From JBGVSA01 sp041807905 (GTDB lineage: Bacteria; Pseudomonadota; Gammaproteobacteria; Burkholderiales; Rhodocyclaceae): a stretch of 64,000 nt of DNA. The DNA lies in assembly GCF_041807905.1 (NCBI RefSeq), contig NZ_JBGVSA010000007.1:111035-175034 (forward strand), written 5' to 3'. A model generated the notes under the pieces. It did not search any database. It had not been told where the DNA came from and saw nothing but the letters and a program-made list of their open reading frames with translations. Below are positions 1-8,233 of this stretch, piece after piece. Every line of letters begins with the position of its first letter. Positions within the stretch are counted from its first letter, which is position 1. A program made the translations under genes and the position numbers.

Positions 1-1145
1 TTGCCGATTTTCATCCGCAGCGAGTCCCAGACACGGCCAAACCAACCGGCTTGCTGCACGTCCTGCAGGGCCACGACCGGATAGCTGCCCAGCACCTGTC
101 CACCGAGGCTGAGCTTGAGCGTGCCGACCGTCGCGCCCTTGGCGATGGGCGCCACCAGTTGCGGATTGACCACGAACTCCTGCTTGACGTCCTTGGCTGC
201 GTCGCGCGGTGCGGCGACGAACACGTCGCGCGCAAAGCCTGCCGCAACTTCGTTGGTCTTGCCCTGCCATACGCGCACGTTACGCACCGGCTGATTGGCG
301 GCATACAGGCGCGGTGTGTCGTACGCAGCGAACCCGAAGTTGAGCAGCTTCATCGATTCCTGGGCGCGCACGCTCTCCGACACGGTACCCATCACGACCG
401 AGATGACGCGACGCTGGCCGCGATGCGCGGTCGACACCAGGCAATAGCCTGCAGCGTCAGTGTGGCCAGTCTTCATGCCGTCGACGGACGGATCGGCCCA
501 CAGCAGGCGGTTCCGATTGGGCTGCTTGATCTTGTTGTACGTGTACTCTTTCTGCGAGTAGATCGGGAAATACTGCGGGAAGTCGTGGATGATCGCCGAA
601 GCCAGCTTGGCCAGGTCGCGCGGCGTCGTGTAGTGGCCCTCTTCCGTCAGCCCGGTGGCGTTCTTGTAGTGCGTGCCGGTCAGCCCCAGACGCGCGGCGG
701 TGCGGTTCATCATCGCCGCGAAATTCTCTTCGGTGCCGCCCACGAGTTCCGCCAGCGCCACGCTGGCGTCGTTGCCCGACTGGATGATCATGCCGTGGAT
801 GAGTTCATCCACCGTCACCGGGCGGCGCGGCTCGATGAACATTGCCGAGCCCGACTTGACCATGCGCCATGCCTTCTCCGACACCGGCACTTGCTGTTCG
901 AGGGTGATGGTCTTGTTCTTGAGCGCATCGAAGACCACGTAGGCCGTCATCAGCTTGGTGAGCGAAGCAGGCTCGGCACGCTCGTCGGGCTTCTCCGCGG
1001 CGAGCACCTGCTCGCTGGTGACGTCATACAGCATCCACGATCGTGCGGCCAGCGTGGGCGCGACCGGCATAGCTGAAGCGGCGTGGACGGGCATCTGTAC
1101 GGCAAGGCACAGCACGAGGGCGAAGAGTCGCGAGAAGATTTTCAT
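1..1145 (-). CDS. dacC: D-alanyl-D-alanine carboxypeptidase (PBP5/6 type), C-terminus cut by window edge
   Basis: This is a periplasmic low-molecular-weight penicillin-binding protein that removes the terminal D-Ala from peptidoglycan pentapeptides. It starts at ATG 1145 with a signal peptide (MKIFSRLFAL..., cleavage probably after HAA). The three active-site motifs of the serine peptidase S11 family are visible: SLTK at about residues 61-64, SGN at 123-125 and KTG at 225-227. About 381 residues are present and the reading frame is open at position 1, so only the end of the C-terminal domain and the amphipathic membrane anchor are missing. The dacA/dacC name is by family; the paralogue cannot be decided here. 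The family assignment is near certain. Confidence 0.93.
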   Translation of the reverse strand, partial: MKIFSRLFALVLCLAVQMPVHAASAMPVAPTLAARSWMLYDVTSEQVLAAEKPDERAEPASLTKLMTAYVVFDALKNKTITLEQQVPVSEKAWRMVKSGSAMFIEPRRPVTVDELIHGMIIQSGNDASVALAELVGGTEENFAAMMNRTAARLGLTGTHYKNATGLTEEGHYTTPRDLAKLASAIIHDFPQYFPIYSQKEYTYNKIKQPNRNRLLWADPSVDGMKTGHTDAAGYCLVSTAHRGQRRVISVVMGTVSESVRAQESMKLLNFGFAAYDTPRLYAANQPVRNVRVWQGKTNEVAAGFARDVFVAAPRDAAKDVKQEFVVNPQLVAPIAKGATVGTLKLSLGGQVLGSYPVVALQDVQQAGWFGRVWDSLRMKIG

Positions 1146-1323
1146 GGAAGCTCACTGGACAGCGGGATTGGCGAATGAGGCGTTGCCTCTTGGGGCGAGC
1201 GTGACGTCCTCGTGAGACACACACTCCGCCCAACAGACAGACCTGCGCGCGGATAGTTCGGCGCACGGGGCGCCATTCTACGCCCGCTCGGGCGCAACCC
1301 TGTCCTGCAATGGCCCGAATACT

Positions 1324-1833
1324 TCAGGCAGAGATCGAGCCGTCGCCAAGCTGCTTTTGCAGGATCGGCGTATCCAGCCACTGGCCGAACTTGAGGCCGA
1401 CGTTTTTCATGACGCCGACATCTTCAAATCCGAAGCGACGATGCAGCGCGACGGAGGCCGGATTGTTGCCGCCGATCACCGCGACGATCTGTCGCGCGCC
1501 CCAACGTTCGCCATCCTCCAGCAAGCGTTGCAGCAGTGCCGAGCCGAGCCCTTTGCCGGTCGCGGCGGGGTCGAGGTAGACGGAGTCTTCGAGCGTGAAG
1601 CGATACGCGCTGCGCGTGCGAAAGTAGTTGAGATACGCGTAGCCTTCGATGTGGCCGTTGTCGTCCGCAACGACGTAAGGCAGGCCAGCCCCGACGATCT
1701 TGTCGAACCGCCCGCGCATTTCAGCGTCGGAAGGGGCCTCTTCTTCGAAGGTTGCCGTGTCGTTGAGAACGTAGTGCCGGTAGATGGCAGTGATGGCCGG
1801 AATGTCGGCAGGCGTGGCGGGTCTGATCGTCAT
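1324..1833 (-). CDS. GNAT N-acetyltransferase, phosphinothricin acetyltransferase-like
   Basis: A 169-residue single-domain GNAT enzyme expected to transfer acetyl from acetyl-CoA to a small amine. I chose ATG 1833 (MTIRPATPAD...) because the GNAT fold begins there; the frame stays open 57 bases further upstream but encodes an atypical Gly/Cys-rich stretch. The acetyl-CoA loop is seen as DPAATGKGLGSALLQ, followed by IGGNNPASVALHRRFGFEDVG, the pattern of the PAT/Bar/MddA branch (phosphinothricin, methionine sulfoximine). The substrate cannot be read from the sequence. It lies between the carboxypeptidase and the cytochrome pair, all on the same strand but with gaps, so it is probably a separate unit. 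Confidence 0.85.
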   Translation of the reverse strand: MTIRPATPADIPAITAIYRHYVLNDTATFEEEAPSDAEMRGRFDKIVGAGLPYVVADDNGHIEGYAYLNYFRTRSAYRFTLEDSVYLDPAATGKGLGSALLQRLLEDGERWGARQIVAVIGGNNPASVALHRRFGFEDVGVMKNVGLKFGQWLDTPILQKQLGDGSISA

Positions 1834-1915
1834 CGCGCAAGTGTACCCCTGCCCCGCGCAGCCTCCCAAGGCACGGCACCCGCCACCCATGGCGCGGGCG
1901 CCGGACGCACAGCGA

Positions 1916-2242
1916 TCAGCGCTTGGCGATGAGGCCGTTCTGCGCGGAGAAATAGGCGGCCAGGTCCTGGATGTCCTGCGCGCTCAACGCCGCGGCCATG
2001 CCCTTCATGATCTCGTTCTTGCGGCGGCCGTTCTGGTAGGACGAGAGTGCATGGACCAGGTAGTCGGCGTTCTGTCCGGCCAGCCGCGGGTAGATCGGCA
2101 TCTGGCTGTTGCCGTCGACGTTGTGGCAGGCCGCGCAGGCGGCCGATTTGGCCTTGCCGCGAACCGGGTCACCAGCGGCGACGGCGGATTGGGACAACAG
2201 CACGGCAGCGGCCGTCAGCGCGATGAAGAATGTACGGATCAT
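1916..2242 (-). CDS. Small monoheme cytochrome c (c4/c553-like), second of a pair
   Basis: A 108-residue exported class I cytochrome c that would carry electrons in the periplasm. The signal peptide (MIRTFFIALTAAAVLLSQSAVA) is followed by one heme-binding CAACH and a C-terminal region with Met residues (EIMKGMAAALS) that may give the axial ligand. The frame also has a GTG at 2254, but the ATG at 2242 gives a clean signal peptide. It begins just after the stop of the upstream cytochrome, so the two are almost certainly co-transcribed. Paired short cytochromes of this kind feed terminal oxidases or denitrification enzymes; the partner is not in the window. Confidence 0.9.
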   Translation of the reverse strand: MIRTFFIALTAAAVLLSQSAVAAGDPVRGKAKSAACAACHNVDGNSQMPIYPRLAGQNADYLVHALSSYQNGRRKNEIMKGMAAALSAQDIQDLAAYFSAQNGLIAKR

Positions 2243-2250
2243 GGCGCGCC

Positions 2251-2571
2251 TCACTTGGCCTTGGCGTAGTAGGCCGCGATCTCTTCCATGTCGCGGTCAG
2301 AGAGCGAATTGGCGATGCTGCGCATGTCTGCGTGATCGCGCTCGCCCGATTTGTAGGCCTTGAGTGCGGCAACGATATAGGCCGCGTGCTGCCCGCCGAG
2401 CTTGGGCACCGAGTAGACCTCGGGGAAGGCCGTGCGGTATCCGGGGATGCCGTGACAGCCGATGCACATTGAAATCTTCTTCTGGCCGATCTGCGCCCGC
2501 ATGTCCGCGGCATGAGCCGTGGACAGAGTAAGAGCCAGACCCACCACCGACAGCACTGCCGATGTCTTCAT
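2251..2571 (-). CDS. Small monoheme cytochrome c, first of a pair
   Basis: A 106-residue periplasmic cytochrome c. It has a signal peptide (MKTSAVLSVVGLALTLSTAHA), one CIGCH heme site and a c553/c4-like body ending in EEIAAYYAKAK. It is the promoter-proximal gene of a two-cytochrome unit with the gene ending at 1916. A palindrome resembling an FNR/ANR site lies 144 bases upstream (2715-2728), which suggests oxygen-responsive expression. The two proteins share the DM.EIAAY / DIQDLAAYF pattern and probably arose by duplication. The redox partner is unknown. Confidence 0.9.
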   Translation of the reverse strand: MKTSAVLSVVGLALTLSTAHAADMRAQIGQKKISMCIGCHGIPGYRTAFPEVYSVPKLGGQHAAYIVAALKAYKSGERDHADMRSIANSLSDRDMEEIAAYYAKAK

Positions 2572-2714
2572 GACTTCTCTCTGTTCGTTCTGTTGTTATG
2601 TCCGCAGACGCCAATGCGGCGTGATCTGGCGCCGGAGTCTCCCTCGCGCGGCGGTGGTCCGCTTCGCACAAGTCCGGGACGGCAGATCGGGGCCTATTCT
2701 ACAGGACACATTTA

Positions 2715-2728
2715 TTGACGCGCATCAA
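2715..2728 (-). promoter_or_regulatory. Possible FNR/ANR/DNR-type operator upstream of the cytochrome pair
   Basis: The + strand reads TTGACGCGCATCAA. The FNR/CRP-family consensus is TTGAT-N4-ATCAA, so the site matches 9 of 10 defined positions. It lies 144 bases upstream of the first cytochrome gene, in a 290-base intergenic region that otherwise shows no gene. Oxygen or nitric-oxide control of small cytochromes c by this family is common in betaproteobacteria. The link to this promoter is inference. Confidence 0.5.
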
Positions 2729-2861
2729 CGACACACACGACCGCCCGACAAATGTGGCGATTTCGCATCGCGGCGGCGGGCGATCGCCCGGCTTGACTTA
2801 CAGCACCGGGCGCGGCTGTTCGAGCCGGGAACGTCGTCGGAGAGTGGTCTACTGGCGTCGG

Positions 2862-3413
2862 TCAGCCCAGCACCTTGCGGGCCCAGAACAGGCCGGTGAT
2901 GGTCTTGGCATCGGTGATGCGGCCATCGAGCACGGCCTGCTCGGCCTCGTCCAGCGACATCTCGAAGACTTCGAGGAATTCCCCTTCGTCCAGTTGCTGG
3001 GCGCCCAAGGTCAGGCCGCGCGCAAGGAATATCTCGATGCGTTCGTCCGAATAGCCGATGCACGTATGCATGGTGCCGAGATGGCGCCATTCGGTGGCGG
3101 AATAGCCCGTTTCTTCGAGCAGTTCGCGTTGGGCGCAGACAATCGGGTCTTCATCGCTGTCCAGCTTACCGGCCGGCAGTTCGATGAACACGCGGCCGAC
3201 CGGATAGCGAAACTGGCGCTCCATGACCAGCACGCCCGGGCGCGTCTCGGCGATCACGATGGCCGCGCCCGGATGGCGTACGAATTCGCGCCATGACTCG
3301 CTCCCGTCCGGCAGGCGGATGCGGTCGCAGTCGATCTTGAGCAGCTTGCCTTCGTACACGCGCGCACCGTCGATGCGCTCTTCGTTCAGTGATTCCATGT
3401 CGTCATTCCACAA
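2862..3413 (-). CDS. nudF: Nudix hydrolase, ADP-ribose pyrophosphatase type
   Basis: A 183-residue cytoplasmic enzyme expected to hydrolyse ADP-ribose to AMP and ribose 5-phosphate. The Nudix box is complete at roughly residues 102-124: G, five residues, E, seven residues, then RELLEETGY. Upstream is the conserved RQFRYPVG...ELPAGK segment, which marks the ADP-ribose pyrophosphatase subfamily. The start is ATG 3413; an in-frame ATG five codons later is an alternative. It lies 20 bases beyond the end of the methyltransferase gene and on the same strand, so the two may be co-transcribed. A Nudix gene of this type near nuoN is a common betaproteobacterial arrangement. Confidence 0.9.
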   Translation of the reverse strand: MWNDDMESLNEERIDGARVYEGKLLKIDCDRIRLPDGSESWREFVRHPGAAIVIAETRPGVLVMERQFRYPVGRVFIELPAGKLDSDEDPIVCAQRELLEETGYSATEWRHLGTMHTCIGYSDERIEIFLARGLTLGAQQLDEGEFLEVFEMSLDEAEQAVLDGRITDAKTITGLFWARKVLG

Positions 3414-3433
3414 GCAGGCAGTCGGTATATGGC

Positions 3434-4756
3434 TCAGGCCGGCGCGGCGAGCGACGCGGCGGTGCGGTGTCTCAGCAGCAGGCGATCAATGGCGTTGAGC
3501 GCGTCGAAGGTGTCGCGGAAGTCCGCAAACAGGGTGGCGTCATCGGGCCGATCGGCGTAGCTCGGCAGCGCTCGGCGGACGATCTCGAAGATCTCGCCGA
3601 AACTGCGCTTGCCGTCGATCTGGCGAAGCACGCGGCTGGCGAACTTGCCAGCGTCGATCTGCGACACCGTGCCCGAGGGCGCGTGCTGCAGGATCACTGG
3701 CTTGCCCTTCTTGGCCGCGTCGAAAATGTCGGCCAGCATGCCGCCGTTGAGTCGGTCGTGGAAAAAGAACGGCACGTAGTCGGCGTCGCCATAGGGCGCC
3801 ACGTCCGTCGCGGCCGAGGTCGCGTAGAAGCAGTGCCGGGTGATCGAACCGCCGATCAGTTCGGCGATTTCGTACTGGCGCCGCGCGGGCAATGCACGCA
3901 GACGTTCGGCAAGCTTTCCGCCCTGCCCCGGCTTCAGTACCAGGTGCGGCAGGTACGGTGCGCGCCCGCGCTGCACGTCAGTGAATGACAGGTGCATTCC
4001 ATGCTGATCGTGGAACCACGCGAACAGTTCGCTAACCGTATAGGCACGATCCTGGGAATGCAGCAATAGATCGTAGATTCCCGCGTCGCCGTGCTCGTGG
4101 TCGTTGTAGAGGTCTTCTCCGCGCTTGAACCAGTTGCCGTCGGGCAGCGCCGCCAGCATGTCGCGCGCGGTGTCGATCTTGCGTTGAACGTCGTCTGCCC
4201 CCTCATTCACCAGGCGCATGAGCGACTGCATCTGGTAGACGCCGGTGCGGCCGTAGCTGCCGTACACGAGAATGCCGAGCGCGCCGCCGGGCTTGAGCAC
4301 GGAGCGCAACGCGCGCAGGCCGGCGTCCGGGTCGGCAAGGTGATGGAGTACGCCACTGCAGTTGATGTAATCGAACGCATCAAGCCCCAATTCGGGCAAG
4401 CGCAGGAGCGAATCGTGAATCCACTCGATGTTGTCGAGCCCACGGATTTCGGCACGGCGGCGGCCGATGGCAATGCTCGCCTCGCTCAGGTCGACGTGCA
4501 CGATACGTGCGTCGGTGCTGCGCAACTGCTCAGCGAGGAAGATCGTCGCATCCCCGGTGCCGCCGCCCGCGACCAGCACGCGGAAGCCCTCACCAAAGCT
4601 CTGCCGACCGGCAAAGCAGTAGTGGTTGATCATGGGCAGGTCGTCCAGCCAGGTACGGGCCAGCCGCTTGCGATCGTCTTCCGGATCGCACGGAGGGTAT
4701 GGCAATGCCTCGTACTGGGCGCGGACTTCGGGCAGGTAGGCGCTGTTGGAACTCAT
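3434..4756 (-). CDS. Class I SAM-dependent methyltransferase with C-terminal extension
   Basis: A 440-residue cytoplasmic protein. The N-terminal half is a Rossmann methyltransferase: SAM-binding VLVAGGGTGDATIFLAEQL, the acidic end of strand 2 in VHVDLSEASI, and NCSGVLHHLADPDAGLRALRSVLKPGG for motifs IV-VI. The C-terminal roughly 200 residues have no family I can name. The chosen start, ATG 4756 (MSSNSAYLPEVRAQYEALPYPP), fits the conserved short lead seen before such domains; the frame is open 48 bases further upstream. The substrate is unknown. It follows the complex I operon with an 87-base gap and may be expressed apart from it. Confidence 0.82.
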   Translation of the reverse strand: MSSNSAYLPEVRAQYEALPYPPCDPEDDRKRLARTWLDDLPMINHYCFAGRQSFGEGFRVLVAGGGTGDATIFLAEQLRSTDARIVHVDLSEASIAIGRRRAEIRGLDNIEWIHDSLLRLPELGLDAFDYINCSGVLHHLADPDAGLRALRSVLKPGGALGILVYGSYGRTGVYQMQSLMRLVNEGADDVQRKIDTARDMLAALPDGNWFKRGEDLYNDHEHGDAGIYDLLLHSQDRAYTVSELFAWFHDQHGMHLSFTDVQRGRAPYLPHLVLKPGQGGKLAERLRALPARRQYEIAELIGGSITRHCFYATSAATDVAPYGDADYVPFFFHDRLNGGMLADIFDAAKKGKPVILQHAPSGTVSQIDAGKFASRVLRQIDGKRSFGEIFEIVRRALPSYADRPDDATLFADFRDTFDALNAIDRLLLRHRTAASLAAPA

Positions 4757-4843
4757 CGATATCCTTGAATGGGTGCCGCCACGGCGGCCACAAGGATACC
4801 GCACCGCTGCGCTGAGTTCTCGAACGGACGCCGGAAAAGCGCG

Positions 4844-5179
4844 TCAGCGCGCCGGCGTCTGGCGACCGCCCTTGTGGGTGCGGCCCAGCAGGTAGCGGAA
4901 TACGTAGCCGGGAAAGGCGAAGACCGCGAACAGGAACAGGCCGATGAAGTAGAAATGCCCGCCCTGCGGGTAGAGGCTGCCGTAGAGGCGCGTTTCGATC
5001 AGCGCGCTGATGCCGCCCATGAGCGCGAACAGCACCAGCCATTCGGCCAGAATGATGAAGAAGGGTTTGGTTTCGCGCCGCAGGGGCACGAGACCGAAGA
5101 TGCGCTGCGTGAAGAACGGCAGGTTGGCGGCGGCGATGAACAGAAGGAGCAGAACCACGCGCCCGACTTCGATGCTCAT
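4844..5179 (-). CDS. DUF2818 family membrane protein, last gene of the complex I operon
   Basis: A 111-residue protein with three or four predicted transmembrane segments (VVLLLLFIAAANLPFF, FFIILAEWLVLFALMGG, HFYFIGLFLFAVFAFPGYVF). It matches the DUF2818 family, which in betaproteobacteria typically sits directly after nuoN. It begins 16 bases after the nuoN stop, so it should be translated from the nuo transcript. A role in assembly or stability of complex I is a reasonable guess from position only. The function is not established. Confidence 0.85.
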   Translation of the reverse strand: MSIEVGRVVLLLLFIAAANLPFFTQRIFGLVPLRRETKPFFIILAEWLVLFALMGGISALIETRLYGSLYPQGGHFYFIGLFLFAVFAFPGYVFRYLLGRTHKGGRQTPAR

Positions 5180-5195
5180 CGCCCTTCCCCGCCGA

Positions 5196-6662
5196 TCAGA
5201 TGGAGTTGCGCAGCAGGACGACGCACAACTGCATGAGCCAGCCCGGGAACAGGCCGAGCGCAGCCAGGCCCAGCACGTTCAGCGACAGGACCGTGCGCAC
5301 GCCCCAGCCCCCGCCGATGGATTCGGTTTCGGTCGGCTCATCGAAGAACATCACCTTCACCACGCGCAGGTAGTAGTAGGCACCGATCAGCGAGAACACC
5401 ACGGCCACCACGGCGGTCCACCAGTGGCCGGCCGAGATGACCGATTGCAGGATGAAGAACTTCGAGAAGAAGCCGACGAAGAACGGAATGCCCGCCATCG
5501 AGAACATGACGATCGCCATCATCGCGGCCCACCAGCTCGAACGGCGGTTCAGGCCCTTGAGGTCGTCGATGTTCTCGGCTTCGAAACCGGCACGCGACAG
5601 CAGCAACAGGATGCCGAAGCCCGCCAGCGTGGAGATCAGGTAGGTCAGCGAATAGAACATCGCCGAACCGTAGGCGTTGTAGACGAAGTGACGCTCGCCA
5701 TCGACCACGCCGCAGGCAAAACCCAGCAGCAGGAAGCCCATGTGCGAGATGCCCGAGTACGCCAGCATGCGCTTGATGTTGCTCTGCGCGATGGCAGCGA
5801 GGTTGCCCAGGATGATCGAGAAGATGCCCACGAACAGCAGCATGGTCTGCCACTGATCGGCCAGATCCCACATGCCGATCGCCAGCAGACGGAATGCCAT
5901 GGCGAAGGCCGCAACCTTCGGGGCCGAGGCCACCAGCAAGGTGATCGACGTCGGCGCGCCTTGATAGACGTCGGGAATCCACATGTGGAACGGCACCACG
6001 CCCAGCTTGAAGCACACGCCGGCCACGACGAACACCAGACCGAACAACAGCACAGTGCGGTTGGCCTGGCCTTCGAACAGTGCGCGCGCCACGTCGATGA
6101 TCGACAGCGTGCCGGTCGCGCCGTACACCATCGAAATACCGTAGAGCAGCAGCCCGGAAGCCAGTGCACCCAGCACGAAGTACTTCATCGCGGCTTCGGT
6201 CGCACGCGGGGAGTCACGATCGATGGCCACCAGCGCGTAGGACCCGAGCGACAGCAGTTCGAGGCCGAGATACACGGTGATCAGGCTGCCAGCGGAAATC
6301 AGCACGCAGATACCGAGCAGCACGAACATGACCAGCATGTAGTACTCGGGCGTCTCCAGGTTGCGATCGGCCATGTAGCGACGGTTGTACAGCAACACCA
6401 GCGCTGTGCCGAAACTGGAGAAAACCTTGAGCAGATCGCCGACCGAGTCGTCGATGTACATGTTGCCGAAGGTGAAGCCCACCTCGCCGCTCGTGAAGAA
6501 AGCGATGAAGCCGGTCGCCAGCACCGCGAACTGCGCCAGATAGTAGGCCATGCTCGCCGCGCCCCGCTTCATCAGCGCAGTCAGCAACAACACGAGCACC
6601 GTCATGCCGGCCAGGAAGATCTCGGCAATCGCGGGGTAGAAGTTAGGGATCTGAAAGTCCAT
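5196..6662 (-). CDS. nuoN: NADH-quinone oxidoreductase subunit N
   Basis: A 488-residue antiporter-like membrane subunit of complex I that helps carry protons across the inner membrane. It is hydrophobic throughout, with about 14 transmembrane helices. The conserved blocks include LGLELLSLGSYALV with the key glutamate, KLGVVPFHMWIPDVYQGAP with the conserved lysine, and IKRMLAYSGISHMGFLLLG. Its length is close to the E. coli protein. It lies 41 bases after nuoM, and DUF2818 follows. Confidence 0.98.
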   Translation of the reverse strand: MDFQIPNFYPAIAEIFLAGMTVLVLLLTALMKRGAASMAYYLAQFAVLATGFIAFFTSGEVGFTFGNMYIDDSVGDLLKVFSSFGTALVLLYNRRYMADRNLETPEYYMLVMFVLLGICVLISAGSLITVYLGLELLSLGSYALVAIDRDSPRATEAAMKYFVLGALASGLLLYGISMVYGATGTLSIIDVARALFEGQANRTVLLFGLVFVVAGVCFKLGVVPFHMWIPDVYQGAPTSITLLVASAPKVAAFAMAFRLLAIGMWDLADQWQTMLLFVGIFSIILGNLAAIAQSNIKRMLAYSGISHMGFLLLGFACGVVDGERHFVYNAYGSAMFYSLTYLISTLAGFGILLLLSRAGFEAENIDDLKGLNRRSSWWAAMMAIVMFSMAGIPFFVGFFSKFFILQSVISAGHWWTAVVAVVFSLIGAYYYLRVVKVMFFDEPTETESIGGGWGVRTVLSLNVLGLAALGLFPGWLMQLCVVLLRNSI

Positions 6663-6703
6663 CTTGCGCCTGTGTACTTATTCGTCTTGATGCGGATATG
6701 CGC

Positions 6704-8185
6704 TCATTGCAGCTTGCTTTGCGCAACGTGGCTCAGCAGGTCGCCCACCGAGACATGCATGACTTCCGTGACGGGGAACGGGTACAGACCCATCGCCAGC
6801 ACGCAGATCGCCAGCAACGCCAGGAAAAGAAACTCGCGGCGATTGATGTCGAGCAGTTCAGCCACGTGCGAGTTGCCAATGGCGCCGAACACCACACGCT
6901 TGTACATCCACAGCGTGTAGGCCGCGCCCAGGATCAGCGTCGTCGCCGCGGCAAAGCCGGTCCAGAAGTTGAACTGCACAGCGCCCAGGATGACCATGAA
7001 CTCGCCGACGAAACCGCTGGTGGCCGGCAGGCCCGAGTTGGCCATCGCGAACAGCATGAAGAATGCCGCGAACTTGGGCATGACGTTCACCACGCCGCCG
7101 TAGTCGGCGATGTTGCGGCTGTGCATGCGGTCGTACAGCACGCCGATACACAGGAACATGGCGCCCGACACGAAGCCATGGGAGATCATCTGCACCAGCG
7201 CGCCTTCGACGCCGATCTGGTTGAACATGAAGAAGCCCAGGGTCACGAAGCCCATGTGCGAGATCGACGAGTACGCCACCAGTTTCTTCATGTCAGTCTG
7301 CACGAGCGCCACAAAGCCGATGTAGATCACGGCGATGAGTGACAGGCCGATCATGAGCGGAGCAAATTCACGCGCAGCATCCGGCACGATGGGCAGCGAG
7401 AACCGCAGGAAACCGTAGGCACCGAGTTTCAGCGCGATGGCAGCCAGCACCACTGAACCGCCGGTGGGCGCTTCGACGTGGGCGTCCGGCAACCATGTGT
7501 GCACCGGCCACATCGGCACCTTGACCGCGAACGACGCGAGGAAGGCGAAGAAGATGCAGGTCTGCGCCAGTTGCGGGATGCGCATCTGGTGCCAGTCGAG
7601 GATGCTGAAACTGCCACCCGAGTTCTGGAACAGGTAGATGAACGCCAGCAGCATCAGCAGCGAGCCGAGCAGCGTGTAGAGGAAGAACTTGATCGCGGCA
7701 TACACACGGTTCGGGCCGCCCCAGATACCGATGATCAGGTACAGCGGGATCAGCGAGGCTTCGAAGAACACGTAGAACAGCACGCCATCGAGGGCCGAGA
7801 AGATGCCGTTCATGAGACCCGACATGATCAGGAAGGCCGCCAGGTATTGCGACACCTTGGTCTGGATCACTTCCCATCCGGCGAGCACCACGATCACCGT
7901 GATGAAGCTGTTGAGCAACAGGAACGGCATCGAGATGCCATCCACGCCCAGCGTGTAGTTGACGTTGAAGTACGGGATCCATTGTCTGGCTTCGACAAAC
8001 TGCATCTCGCTCGTGGCCGCATTGAAGTGCGCGTAGAGCGGCAGCGTGACGAGGAAGCCGGCAACGGCGGCAATCAGGGAGATCCAACGCGCAGCCGCGT
8101 CGCGATCCCGCCCCGTGGCAAGCGCCAGCAGGCCGCCGACAATCGGCACCCAGATTGCAAGACTGAGGTATGGCACTCCGTTCAT
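6704..8185 (-). CDS. nuoM: NADH-quinone oxidoreductase subunit M
   Basis: A 493-residue antiporter-like membrane subunit of complex I. Diagnostic segments are FEASLIPLYLIIGIWGG with the functional glutamate, KVPMWPVHTWLPDAHVEAPT with the conserved lysine, and MKKLVAYSSISHMGFVTLG. The ATG at 8185 gives MNGVPYLSLAIWVPIVGGL, a normal first helix. It is preceded by nuoL with a 48-base gap and followed by nuoN. Nothing is unusual in it. Confidence 0.98.
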   Translation of the reverse strand: MNGVPYLSLAIWVPIVGGLLALATGRDRDAAARWISLIAAVAGFLVTLPLYAHFNAATSEMQFVEARQWIPYFNVNYTLGVDGISMPFLLLNSFITVIVVLAGWEVIQTKVSQYLAAFLIMSGLMNGIFSALDGVLFYVFFEASLIPLYLIIGIWGGPNRVYAAIKFFLYTLLGSLLMLLAFIYLFQNSGGSFSILDWHQMRIPQLAQTCIFFAFLASFAVKVPMWPVHTWLPDAHVEAPTGGSVVLAAIALKLGAYGFLRFSLPIVPDAAREFAPLMIGLSLIAVIYIGFVALVQTDMKKLVAYSSISHMGFVTLGFFMFNQIGVEGALVQMISHGFVSGAMFLCIGVLYDRMHSRNIADYGGVVNVMPKFAAFFMLFAMANSGLPATSGFVGEFMVILGAVQFNFWTGFAAATTLILGAAYTLWMYKRVVFGAIGNSHVAELLDINRREFLFLALLAICVLAMGLYPFPVTEVMHVSVGDLLSHVAQSKLQ

Positions 8186-8233
8186 CTGAATTTTTCCGTC
8201 TTTCTTTGGTTTATTCGTCGCACAGAGTGCCGC

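Noticed and set aside
5010..6920. Plus-strand open frame of 636 codons opposite nuoN
   Set aside because: It is antisense to a clear nuoN and the translation is His/Gln/Arg/Asp-rich without any motif, a usual effect of high GC.
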